From Astrocystis sublimbata (lineage: Eukaryota > Ascomycota > Sordariomycetes > Xylariales > Xylariaceae), in NCBI GenBank assembly GCA_022453515.1, contig JAJNNY010000029.1, positions 248,001 through 312,000 on the forward strand: a DNA stretch of 64,000 nt, in the 5' to 3' direction. Below are positions 46,994-57,925 of the stretch, piece by piece (position 1 is the stretch's first letter; each line of letters starts with the position of its first letter). Below the pieces are notes generated by a model. The model made no database searches. It saw only the letters and a list, made by a program, of their open reading frames with translations, and had not been told where the DNA came from. The position numbers were made by a program, and so were the translations under genes.

Positions 46994-48508
46994 CTACTTC
47001 TTTTCCTGTACAGTCTTTTTGACCCCTTCAACGAAAGCCTCAACAGCTTCTCCACCACCCAGCGGCATCTGGCTGCCTCTCATATAACCACCATTTGCAA
47101 CCTTGATGGAAAGCGCATCAGCCACTGTGGGCAAACCGCCATCCCGAAGAGCCATCGTAAGACTTGTTGTACTCTGATGAAACTGCGGGCTGCGCAACAC
47201 CTTTTCAACTAATGCCTTCTTCTGTCCGAGACTCATGGCGGCTTTAGCAGCTTCGACCGCATCTGAGGTTGGTTCGGCGGTGCTGTCGCCGTGGTCGCTC
47301 TGCTGTGCGAGCACCACGACCGCAGGTGGTAGAAAATCTAAGAGGTTGTCTATTTGTTCCGCCGTTGCAGTCCTCGCCCACGACACAGTTGTGGGTGGTG
47401 TGAGAAGGTCAGATAGGAGTGGGTAGAGTTTCCCCTCGCCTTGGTTCGGCGTTGCTTGCCCACCCCCCTTCAAGGAGTCGAGAAAGTTCCTCACTGCTGC
47501 AGCAGCATCGGGAACCCCAGAAGCAGCACTAACATCATGTCAGCGCCGTCGCTCCAGGGGGCATATCGGTGGGCAGCAAAGACGCGATGAAAATAGACGT
47601 GGTCCTCATTGAGAATCTCTAGTGGTACATGGTAGCCCAGAGAAAGGTAGGGATATGTTATGCTTTGGAAACCCTGCCAGTAAAAAAATTGCTATGCAGT
47701 CGCGCGCGCCTTAACCCCCTCCGATACGCCGTAGAGTTTGCTGGATGAATGGTTACCTACGCTCTGGCCCCATCTGATCCTCCTTCCCGGGCATCTTCGC
47801 CCTCCTCCCGCACATCACCACCCGTAGCATCAGCGCCGGCGCCACCAGTGCCACCATGGGGATCGTTCGAGCTGTGACGGCCCTGTGCGTCCTCCATGGT
47901 CGCATCGTCATCGTCTCGCCTGTCTCTGTTTTGCGGTCCTCTGGGAACCTGCGCTAACGCTTGGGCCACATCAACCTCTTCGCCTGTGAGTATTCGGTCG
48001 ACGATGGTACCGATCGCGCGGTCCCGGTCGCTCAAGAAATCTGGTCCGCTGCTGTGACCAGAACGGCCTCCCTGGGCTTTGGACTGAAGCCAGAATAGGT
48101 AACGTGTAGGGGATGAGAGGAACTTGAGGACGAAGATGCGGCCGTCGGTATGTGGGTGCGTGCCATTGGATGACTCATACGGGAGGAAACGACCGTCGCC
48201 AGGAACCATGACAAGATCCAGGGTGGGTTCATCTAGAGGGCTGGATCGTGGCCGCCAGCAGAAATGGATGAGGTCTGATGGTGGACATTAGCACTGGCAA
48301 TGGAGCGTGGCGTAATATGTACCGTACCATCTTCGCTGTAAAGGTATAGATAGCCAGGCTCGGACTGTGGCTTGACCTTATACGGTTTGCTCGAATCCTG
48401 GCTTGACAATCAGCACGGGTGGCATTTTACGAGAAGGGGACCGTAGAGACGGACGTCAACCTCACAGTTGCCCGCCTTGAAGGTTATCAGCGGCGATATC
48501 GATGCCAT
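46994..48508 (-). CDS. rpn13: Rpn13/ADRM1-like proteasomal ubiquitin receptor
   Basis: Binds ubiquitin and Rpn2 on the 26S proteasome lid/base through its Pru domain and recruits the deubiquitinase UCH37/UCH-L5 through its C-terminal DEUBAD domain. Four exons join as 48508-48455, 48397-48328, 48274-47761 and 47528-46994, giving about 390 aa. Seen: Pru domain at about residues 1-110 (LITFKAGNCEVD, SSKPYKVKPQ, GYLYLYSEDD, LIHFCWRPR, LDLVMVPGDGRF, RIFVLKF, LFWLQSK), an acidic Gly/Asp-rich linker, and a helical DEUBAD domain at about 250-385 (LYPLLSDLL, QIDNLLDFLPP, QKKALVEKVLRSPQF, GLPTVADAL). Introns are 57, 53 and 232 nt. The first donor (GTCCGT) is weak, but the join gives the expected family sequence. 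Yeast Rpn13 lacks DEUBAD; this protein has the longer animal-type form. Confidence 0.92.
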
Positions 48509-49222
48509 GGTGGGCAGGTCGGCGGGAAGTGTTGCCAAAGTGGTCGATATACTGTAGCGGTACCTAACGGTGCGGGTTGCTCGGCAGCTCTGTTATGTTG
48601 TGTTGGATTGAGTTGTGTCGTCGGTCGTTTGACGTGGGTGAGATATTGAATGGGACGAGGCAAGATGATGATGCAGGCTGCAGCTGCGTAATTGCAAGGC
48701 TTCAGTTGAGCTTCGTCAGTAGCTTGGCGGGTTTGGGTAGCTAAACCTACCTAGGTACCTTAACTGTAAGATATCCGCTTTATCTTACCTAAGGTAGCCT
48801 CATTGACATGTACCTCTAGTCGACAGGTTCCATTTGCTTGGAGGTGGGGTAGGTACTTCCTGTACAGTACAATGCTACATGTATCTAAGGTACCTTCTAC
48901 TGTCAGTAGCGTTGAGGTATGTACAGTTCGGGGCAGGCGAGGCAAGCGAGACAGACGAGGGCAGGGACGTCTCTTTAGCAGTGACAAGGTCCCGCCCCCA
49001 CTAAAGATTGTGGCTGAAATGGCGGGGTCCCAGCCACAACGACGCAGAGATACCGGCCGATAATGGTGTGGCACCCACAGGGCTCGGTAAAACCCACCAA
49101 AAACTAATCTTCCATTTTTGCGCAAAGGGAATCCGAAGCCTGATTCCTCCGACTTGTCCGACATCACCAATCCGCCCGCCAGTTCCCTTCTACTAACCCA
49201 ACCACCCCCGACCACAGCCACC
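48509..49222. promoter_or_regulatory. divergent promoter region of rpn13 and rpl6
   Basis: About 710 bp between divergent genes for a proteasome receptor and a ribosomal protein. An ACCTAGGTACCT palindrome-like motif is at 48749-48760 and further AAGGTA/TACCTT motifs lie to 48895. A shared regulatory region is possible but not shown. Confidence 0.45.
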
Positions 49223-50190
49223 ATGTCGTCGCAACCGAGCACCCAGAAGAAGTTCGGAAAGTCGACCCGGGAGGTCCCTCACCACTCCCAGAAGGTCTCG
49301 AAATGGTACCCGGCCACCGATGAGCCCAAGCCCAAGAAGGTGAGTTGCAACGAGGCGACGGCCATTTCTCCTGCCCTGGACCGACCTGCGTGCTGGAATC
49401 TGCGAGAATACGGTGGTGCAAAATATGCTGGAGGTTGAGCTCGAGCTGGCTAGTGGAGGTGTGCGGTTGCATCGAAACGCATGGGAGGCCTGCTTCGGCT
49501 TGCATGTGATGGCAGCAAAGACAAGATTCGGGGCGCAGAGGCGCAGGGGCACAGATGCACAGGGGCAGAAGTCTTTTGAGTTTCAAGCTACCTCGAACAA
49601 AACGCTGACGATATATTATCAGGTCCGCAAGACCCTTCGCCCCTGGGCTCCCCGGGACTCCCTCCAACCCGGTACCGTCCTTATCCTCCTGGCTGGTCGA
49701 TTCCGAGGCAAGCGCGTCGTGCTCCTCAAGACCCTCGACCAGGGTGTTCTCCTCGTTACCGGCCCCTTCAAGATCAACGGTGTTCCCCTGAGACGCGTCA
49801 ACTCCCGATACGTCATCGCCACCTCCCAGAAGATCGACCTTGCCGGTGTCGACCAGGCCAAGATCAACGAGGTCTCGGAACCCAAGTACTTCGCTCGCGA
49901 TACCACCAAGGACAAGGCCAGCGAAGAGGCCTTTTTCAAGCAGGGAGAGGCGCCACAGGTATGAAGACCAATGCGACAATTCCACACATACACAGATACA
50001 CACGACGAACAAGAGCTGACGTGAACGGGTTATACAGAAGAAGGAGATCAGCAGCAGCCGAGCGGGGGACCAGAAGACCATCGACAAGGCCCTGATCGCC
50101 AACATTAAAAAGGTAGACATGCTCGCCAGCTACCTCGCCAGCTCATTCAGCCTGCGCAAGGGCGACAAGCCCCACGAGATGAAGTGGTAA
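49223..50190 (+). CDS. rpl6: 60S ribosomal protein eL6
   Basis: Structural protein of the large ribosomal subunit. Three exons join as 49223-49339, 49623-49958 and 50038-50190, giving about 201 aa, usual for fungal eL6. Seen: basic N-terminus [26 protein letters not shown], then after intron 1 [33 protein letters not shown] (the KOW-like SH3 barrel), [26 protein letters not shown], and a Lys-rich C-terminus ending [12 protein letters not shown]. Intron 1 is long for this window (283 nt) and lies early in the gene, as is common in ribosomal protein genes; intron 2 is 79 nt. The exon 1 frame happens to stay open some way into intron 1, but eL6 homology resumes only at 49623. Confidence 0.96.
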
Positions 50191-50748
50191 ACAAACCTAA
50201 CGACGAAACGGGGCTTTATTGGTCGGTTATGATGATGCTTTAGAGGGAATCACACAGATTGCGGATGGCGAATCGCGGAAACTGGGCTGGCTCTGCCAAT
50301 TGCATCTGGACTTTCAAGGCATCAGTCACATTGATTCTGGCGTCTGTAATTGAGGTTTTTAGTCAAAAATAAAAAGACTACAAAGGCAATATCGGTTGTT
50401 TGCTCGGAAGCGTCGCTACCCAGACGTTTTAAGGGGCCCAAAGAGACGCAGATTCCCTAGCCACTATGTTTCACAGTGGGAAACACAGTGGCTGTACATA
50501 GCAGATCAGATCAGATGACACGGAGAAGGGCACATGCAATGAATGCCATGCTCATTTCGATGCTTCTTGAACATGAAAGAGACATCGCTTAAATCGGTGC
50601 TACTTCCATCAGTGGCATTCGTGTTATGGTCTAAACACCAAAAGCTGGCCGGCTACCTAACACCATCAAATGTGGAAATGGGTTAAGATTGGCCATTAAT
50701 AGGTACATTCTATAACCTGCTCGTCCGAGTGATTCGAGAACGATGTGG
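50191..50748. other. convergent 3' region of rpl6 and dpp3
   Basis: About 560 bp without coding potential; the 3' UTRs and polyadenylation sites of both genes should lie here. An imperfect inverted repeat GTTTCACAGTGGGAAAC sits near 50467. Confidence 0.6.
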
Positions 50749-53240
50749 TCAAACGTGACGTTCAGCCCAGCTTTGTATCATGCCTGCAGGCGTCGGCTCA
50801 TAATGCTTCAACGTGACCTTACCCGTAGCTTCGTCAAGGTACGTGTTGGCCTGGACGAATACTTTGCGAGGCTGCTTGTTCGCAAGCACCTCATCCCGTA
50901 CCTTTTTACCCCAGAAATCGGCGTCAACATTCGTCATGTCGCCAAAGAACTTCGTGCCGGCGTCAACGTCAGCCGTTGCCTTGTAGATGTGTAGCTTCTG
51001 TAGATATGCTCCCACGGCCTTTCGGCCCACCGTTGGAATCTTGGTGCGGTCGAGCTTGATTACGGCACCACTCAGGTCATCGCCGTTGTACTCAAGCTTG
51101 CAGAAGTCCTCGCCGGCTTGTAAGAAACACTGTAGGATGCTGAAGCGGGCTTGTGAATGCGGCTGGCCCCATTTTCGGCTCTTGGGATCCCACATTTCCA
51201 ACGCAACAAGTCCTGCGCGCGCCATACTGAGATATGAGGCGTAAAGCACATCGCCCGCTTCACCATCGATATCAACTGACCCATCGCCGAAACCAAAAAT
51301 CTTGAGGACAGGGAATTCGCAGCTGAGGAACATGGCGACGAGTTCAGCACGGCATTCTTAAGCGTCCAGAGTTAGCCAAGTCATCCAAGAGGCAAAAAAA
51401 GGAGAGGGGAGAAATCCTGTGCTTCAAGGATTCAAGAATCACTTACCCTCGTATGCGCCTGCTAGGCTTCCGAAGACCGAACCCCAGGTCTGGCCTGGCT
51501 TGTACCACGTAGTGACAGGCTTATTCGTAAGGGGTGAGATGGGGGGGTTTTTCTCGTCAAAATTGAATGTCCCTGGAGAGGTTTCTTGCAGTAACTTTCC
51601 GCAACCATGGCCTGTCAACTCATGCAGACCAACCTGCACTTCAAAAGCGCCATCCCGATACTTTTGATATACCTCCAGATCCTTCTCCGCAATAAAAGGA
51701 ATCTTCTCGTTGGCTGCTTTCGCGCTTAGCACATTACCGAGTGACACGTTCTTGAAACCCTCAGTCTGTCGAATGTCGTCGTAGTTTGGAATGTTAATGC
51801 CGGCGGGTATTCCCGAGCCCGCGAAAGTGAGCACTTCAAGGGAGGTAAAGTCAGGGGATAGGAACTTGTCTTTCTCGAAATCCTCACTCCAGGGCAGGAG
51901 TGGAATCAGTTTTGGTGCGGCATCTACAAGAGCCCCAAATGCTCGGGTGCGCTCGAGATTTACTACAGCAGCAAACCCTTCCCATTCGCCTCTGATACCT
52001 GCAGGATCCCTGTAGGTCTCGATGAACCCAATATTCGACTCTACCATGGGACCTTTGTCCCGGATCCAAAACCTTTGGCTATCTTTAAAGGCAAGGAGAG
52101 AGCCGTCGGTGAACGACTTAGTGTAGGCATCATACATTTTCTGTTGGTTTGGGTTATCTCCGTTCTCCGCGGCCCTCTTCGTATTAGCGGCAATGGCAGC
52201 CATCTCCTTGGAGTAGTCACCATAAGTAAGCTTGATTGTCTTGCCGGCTAAGGTACCATCATCAACTTTGAACTCGGTTTCTTTGCCGACATCACCCCCT
52301 TCCCCAGGAACAGATTCACCGGCCGAGGCGATGAGGATCTCATATGTACCACTCTTGGCCTTCACTAGCCGGGTGTTCTCTGGGAGTACTTCAAGCCATA
52401 TGCAGTCAGTAGTTGCCACTTGGAGTAAGTATGCCCTTAATGGAGGAGTTACAGGTTTCGCAAGAGCGAAAAGGACCGTCCGGGCAGTATGTGGCCTCTT
52501 GATACGTGCTAGAAATAAAAAGGAGGGTAGGATAACATACAACCGTGCTTGGACATCCATGCCGAGACTGCTTCGATTTCAAACTGAGTGATGTCAGGAG
52601 AGTTGGGGTAGTATGTTGTCATGTGACCCTGGTCAGGATAGCCCAGGTGTAATAGACCAGGCTTCTCAGCCGAGAATATGGCGCCGGCGGTAGCCTGATA
52701 GAACCTTTGAGCTTCTGGGGACGTTGCAGCAAGTGCGGCAAACGCGGACTCAGGACATCTTGGGAGGAACTTGGCATCGCCGAAGCTCTTGTAATTGCCG
52801 TTGTTACCAAGGAATTGGGCGGCATAGTTGAAGAAGTGATCCAAGTCATCGTCGGAAACGCCAGCCCTAGCCTGCAGGTCCTTCCAATTCCCACCGGCGG
52901 CGTTATGCAATGCGAGAATGAAGTCAAACTGGGTGCGCCAGGGTCAGGAATTGCACATGTTGACATGACCAGGTCGGATGCTAGCTCACTATTGGCTCTG
53001 ACTCGGGGGAGATCTGCCTCAGCACAACTCGGCAGCCCTCAAAGGAGGCCCTTCCCTCGCCCAAGGTCAGCGGTGCTCACAATGACATAAGTTCCGGAAC
53101 AGAGGCCCGACTAACCTGCTGATGAAGTGGGCGTAACGCTTCTGCTTATCGGTCAAGGCATCGAAATGCTTCTCGATCTCGAGCCTCACGACGCTGGGAG
53201 GGGCATCGGCAAGGTAGTGCTTCAGATCTTGCGCATCCAT
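50749..53240 (-). CDS. dpp3: dipeptidyl peptidase III (M49 zinc metallopeptidase)
   Basis: Releases dipeptides from the N-terminus of oligopeptides, mainly in the cytosol. Five exons join as 53240-53116, 53050-52990, 52928-52541, 52388-51447 and 51356-50749, giving about 707 aa as in other DPP III. Seen: MDAQDLKHYLADAPPSV start, FNYAAQFLGNNGNYKSFG, the substrate-groove region YYPNS, the zinc motif HELTGH near residue 451 (HEXXGH, M49-specific) and the second zinc motif EECRAE, re-created across the last intron. Introns are 65, 61, 152 and 90 nt; the 152-nt one is open in frame but its removal gives the family sequence KHGLLPENTR. The frame is also open upstream to 53489, with an ATG at 53414 that would add a basic, acid-poor leader resembling a mitochondrial presequence. 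Convergent with rpl6. Confidence 0.95.
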
Positions 53241-53518
53241 GTTGGCAGCGTGGTACAGCCGAGTAGAGGTACGTAGCAGTGGGCTAGTCGGATATGTTGG
53301 TCTGTATAAAGTCCGATGTCTTGTGAGTGGTCTTGTGAGTGCAGCAAAACGTCGTGTTCTGGGGCTCCCCAGTATCGAAGCAGTACCTCGAGACAAACAG
53401 AAGAGGGGACTCATGTAGGGCCGATGGGGACGTTTTGGCCCTGGCGTGCGTGTGAGAAGTGGTAATGGTGAGGTACCTCCAGTGGGCAACGATCAGGTGG
53501 CAAGACTGTGAGACTGTT

Positions 53519-53790
53519 AGGTAGGTACCTAATCTGTAACTCACAAGCAGCAACGCTATTGGAAGGGTGGCGAGGGTGCAGTGGGCAGATGCAGCACTCA
53601 CTCCATTGGCCATATGGGGCTAAACATACATGTGAGGTTTGACCTCTAGGTACAAGTAGGTAGGTACCTACCTCTACCTACTGAGGTCCGACTCCGTTGC
53701 CGGCCCACTTGTACCCAGCACAGGTAGTGAACATGATCTCTCCCGAGCTACCTAAAGGTACCTTACATACCTAGGTATCTATCTACCTTA
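53519..53790. repeat. cluster of TACCTA/AGGTAC palindromic motifs
   Basis: Dense short palindromic motifs built from TAGGTA and TACCTA, including GTAGGTAGGTACCTACCT near 53655 and ACCTAGGT at 53769. The same motif recurs in other intergenic regions. It is low-complexity and its function is unknown. Confidence 0.7.
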
Positions 53791-53879
53791 GGGAGTTGTC
53801 GAGAGATGTGACCATTAGAGAATTGAAGTCACCTTGCCTTGCATTGGGTTATTCATAAATCATGTAAGCCTACTTAGCT

Positions 53880-54450
53880 GTTTCTAGGGGGGTTACGGGA
53901 GGGGAATAATTACCGTTCATTTTGAATAGTACGGTCTACCGTAATAAGCCGCATATTTACCGTTTACTTTTCGAACGTTTGAAATATGAGCCGTTTATTC
54001 TGTAAGCCGTTCATCCGGGAAGCGTGCCAAATAGTTAAAACGCGCCAAACCTAGGAGCGGCTCGAGGTAGGTTCTAATAGATCTACTTATTTAATTCTTA
54101 AGGTCTCGCGACGGTTTAAAAACCTCCCGTTAAAAGACTGGACTACGAAACAAATAAATAGGCCCCCGACCGAAATAGGGTTGTGTGTAGCCTCGAATAA
54201 TCGTAGCTAGGCTCGGCTAGGATCTTCCTTGTCCTTCTGGAGGTATACGGCTAACCAAGGTCGTATTGCCGTTGTACCTAGGTTTGGTAGGCAGCCTGGC
54301 GCGTTCTAACCATTTGGCGCGCTTCCTAGGTTGGAACGTTCCAAAATCCGGAGCCGCGTCATTTCCCCTCCTTTTTTCGAACGGTCCAAATACGGGAGCG
54401 GTAAATTTGCCGTAAATTTGCGGTTCCTCTAGGTCCCTAGATGACGGTAT
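53880..54450. mobile_element. degenerate inverted-repeat element (MITE or foldback-like relic)
   Basis: A 29-bp arm at 54018-54046 (starting GGAAGCGTGCC) is matched in reverse complement at 54298-54326 with three mismatches, all transitions, as RIP mutation would leave. Outside these arms, CTAGGG lies at 53884 and its reverse complement CCCTAG at about 54435-54440, and CCGCA(T/A)ATTTAC-type blocks lie in both halves in opposite orientation. No transposase is encoded. Base composition (poly-pyrimidine blocks, TTTAAA) differs from neighbours. A miniature inverted-repeat element of a Tc1/mariner-pogo type is one guess; exact ends and target-site duplication are not clear. Confidence 0.5.
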
Positions 54451-57400
54451 GGTAGCATCAGGTAGTCATAGTGCACCACCGAGTTTGGAACTTTGGAAGA
54501 TTCAAGGCTCGTAAACACTTACATCGACCAATGTACCTAGGTAGGCGAGCGAGATACCGGTATAGGCCGAGGGGCCAAACTTCAACTTTCTGCCAACGCA
54601 TGTACCCCACCTGTTTGTTCCACTTCTTTTCGTCCTCCGTCCGTACCACAATCGGTATTTGGTCGGTCCTGGAGAGACCATACTAACACCTACAACCTTA
54701 GAATTGCACAACGAACTAGAGGCTGTGTCAGTTCCATGTATCACGCGGGCTGGCGTGCTCAGTACGACGACCGAGGAACGAGGCCAACATCTCCGTCATA
54801 TGCATGGGCATGTAGATCTTGCCCTCATTACGACCCGAGGTGGCCCGCCTATCTCCGAGTCGGAAGTCAATGGAAGACCACTTTCCTGTTGGCAGCACAT
54901 ACATAAGATGAAGCACCATGTTCAACCTCTAGTAACTTTAGTAACTATTTACTGATAGGGCACTAGGCATGGTTAGATCGAACAAAATCATAAGATCGCA
55001 CGCATCCAGCAGAGGTATGAGTCTTGGTATTGTAGATTCTGAGCTCAATCTGAAGTGTGAACTACTGCCGAATTTGGGGCATCTCGTTGTTGGAATCCCT
55101 TAGCCATGTTACATATTTCCAAACTGCGTGCCTAATCTAACCGACCGCTAGACCTTCCCGAGGAACAGTTCTAGAAAAGGTGGTGGGGTGTCTATTTCTG
55201 AGATATCACTGGTCAGTGATGATGAGTGATCAGAGACTCGGCTCTCCATACCTACTATGTACATGCTTGCTCCCTACCCCCATTCTTCCCGCCAGAAAAG
55301 CTCCCCCAAACCATTTACACCAAAGGCACGCTTACCACCGCACTTACATAGTACAATCTCCATGCGTCATTGCCGTCATCAAGGGCAGCACGATGTCACC
55401 CGAAAGACTTGGGGTTTTCGACGTGGCCTACTGCCTACCATGAAGGCGGATCTGATGATCTCTCAGGCTAACGAATCTGCTGACGCTCCCCAGATTCTTT
55501 CCACGCTGCATTCTCGGAATGGTAAGACCCTAGAACATGGCTATCGTCTAGCTGGTTCGGCAAGTCCCGGGGAACTGGGCAGAGGACTGGGGTCCGAGGT
55601 TGGCGCCTGACCAAATTATAATCACCCGTTCCCCTTATTACCACCAAAACTTCTTGACGTTCAGGTTGCAGCCCGATGCTAATTGCGTGCTGCTATTGTA
55701 GTGGCAGGTACTTAATGCGTCTTAATGCGTTCACATAAGCGCCTCTCAACCTGATTGGCTACGTAAATGATCAGCTACTCTCTTCGGCCCAATGTCATTA
55801 ACGTAGCGTTCATCATGCTCTACATCATACTGCAGATCAATCGGAGGGAACGACAGGAGAACATTTTCGTGAGTCGAACGAAAAAATCGAACAGGAGTCG
55901 CGATATCAATGGCAACGTAGCCAATGGGTCTTGGCCGTAGGTCACATGAACAATTGACACAATCGGCCCGTGCAGCAACCTGTAAGTAGTCGTCCGTGCG
56001 AAACTTTTCAGGAACACCTGAAGCATCACGGTGAAACCATTACTGCGGCCAGCAATATCGATATCCGTTTCGTAGGCTATTGCATTCCGTCGCCCACGGC
56101 CAGGCGCCAAGTTTACACAACATCTTCTTTGAGTGTTCGCTGAGAAATGCCAATTCATGGGCGATTCAGAAATGAAACTGTAACTGTGAGTTCTACTGCA
56201 TTTGCTGGACTGAGCCGGACCGATACGATACAGATGACTCGTCCCCGACTCTTATCAGAGATAAATGCTATATGTCGGCGCGGCTGATGGAGGGTTGTTT
56301 CCTGATTATTCAGAGAATGTAATACCTCTGATAAGGTGCGCTGCTGTGCCACGGCCGCAAGATATTGCTTTCAACAAAAGAGGAGTTTGCGGGTAACATT
56401 GTGTTGGCGTCTACAGTTGCATGCCATTGGATTGTCAACAGAACTCCGAGCGGTGAGCACATGCGTAACTAGGTAAAGTAGCAAGCCGAGCAAGCCACCC
56501 TCCTCGACCCTCTTCCATACACTCCATACACTCAATTAGCCTGAATCTTAGTTTGCAGAAAAAGAAGCTGGGGGTCAACTGGCCTAACTACGTGCTTACT
56601 GTAGATGGCTAGTCACGATCTACCACTTCACAAATTACCCCTGGTATCCTTACTGCAGGTGAGTACTTAGTACGCTAGACAGACCCCCACGATGGTGAGC
56701 TATGTTGTCAAAAGGGCACCGGCACGTCATGTGAAAATTTCGCCGATTTACACCAAAGCGTGAATTCTGACCCCCACTTTCCCCTGGAGCTCCAATTCCC
56801 ACAAATTTCTCGGGTCTTCCTCTCGGACGCTGTCTAAACAGATTGATCTTTACTGATTCTCGGGGAAAGCATTGGAATTGCTGGCTGGATCGTCCATGAT
56901 TGTTGGGTACCCTCCTCTTTTCTAGCAAGCACTTTACACTTATCAAGACACGGGGAAGTCATATGAAGCTGTGTAAAAGCTTTTCTGCCAACGACATGGG
57001 CGGATGGTTCCCCGTATCTGTCCTGCCTGTCGATGGATACTTGGCCATCTGATTGAATATGTGGGCCGCAAGGTCATCCCGGATCAGCGGGTACCGTACC
57101 TGGGGCGTTGTTGTTCTAGTAGGCGATTTTATTGTCTGGAGCCAAAAGAAACTCAGCATAGTACCTTGTCGCTATGCGTACATACCTATGCACGAATACA
57201 TACAACTTCCGCCCAAATGTGGCATTCCTTCGTTCAGGCAATTTAGCGTTGTATTCCCCACGCTAGATCCCGCATCGCATTCGACAGATCTGATTGGCTC
57301 CAATCTCCAGAAATTGCCTTGTTTGACTTTGGTGACGGGTCATTTTTTACCTCTTAGCGTCGACTGGAACGATCCTGCACCTCTGCCGTGGGTCGGGACG

Positions 57401-57925
57401 AAAGCAGGCTGAGCTAAGGATTTATCTCACGCTCGAATGCGGTGAACGGGACCGGCTTCACTTCCCGGCAGTAAAGCGACTAGATGCAAGTCCGTCGTGT
57501 TCATCATAAGTGTTCCAAGCTTGCATAAATGCTGCTTCCAGATGGCCCGTTCTCCAAAATGAGACAGGTCCGACCCCCTTTGTCCACTACTTTAAGGGCT
57601 TACATATACCATAACCACACCCTAGATTGGCTGGCGTGGTCATTCAGCCAACTTATAACTTCGACGATAAAATTGATGATCCAACACTTCACTTTCCAAC
57701 CACTTCCTTCACCCCAACAGCTGCTTATACAAAACTCAAACCTCTTATAACGGCTTTGCTGGTTCAATTAATATATACGCTAGCGGTGCCTTTTGCGCTC
57801 AAGGGTAACAGGTATAAAAGCCTAGTAACAACCGGATCAAGACTACGGTTCACCGTGATAGATTTTGGACTATACACCCAACAGAGGCAGTCTGTCTGCT
57901 TGTCCAAAACAGACCCTCCCGACGA

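Larger units (their letters stand above)
53241..57925. other. 4.7 kb gene-poor region with repeats
   Basis: Longest gap in the window. It starts with the dpp3 upstream region, dense in AGGTACCT/TACCTA motifs (53519-53790), then the inverted-repeat element at 53880-54450, then about 3.4 kb with no supported gene. One antisense frame at 55746-56155 is open but for a single TAA at 56040-56042 and might be decayed coding sequence. The last few hundred bases should be the gluconokinase promoter. Confidence 0.45.

Noticed and set aside
49340..49622. snoRNA inside the long first intron of rpl6
   Set aside because: Ribosomal protein introns often host snoRNAs, but I could not find a convincing pair of C and D boxes or an H/ACA hairpin pair.
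52389..52540. Reading through the third dpp3 intron as coding
   Set aside because: It is open in frame but interrupts the family sequence KHG-LLPENTR and has standard GTATGT and branch-point signals.
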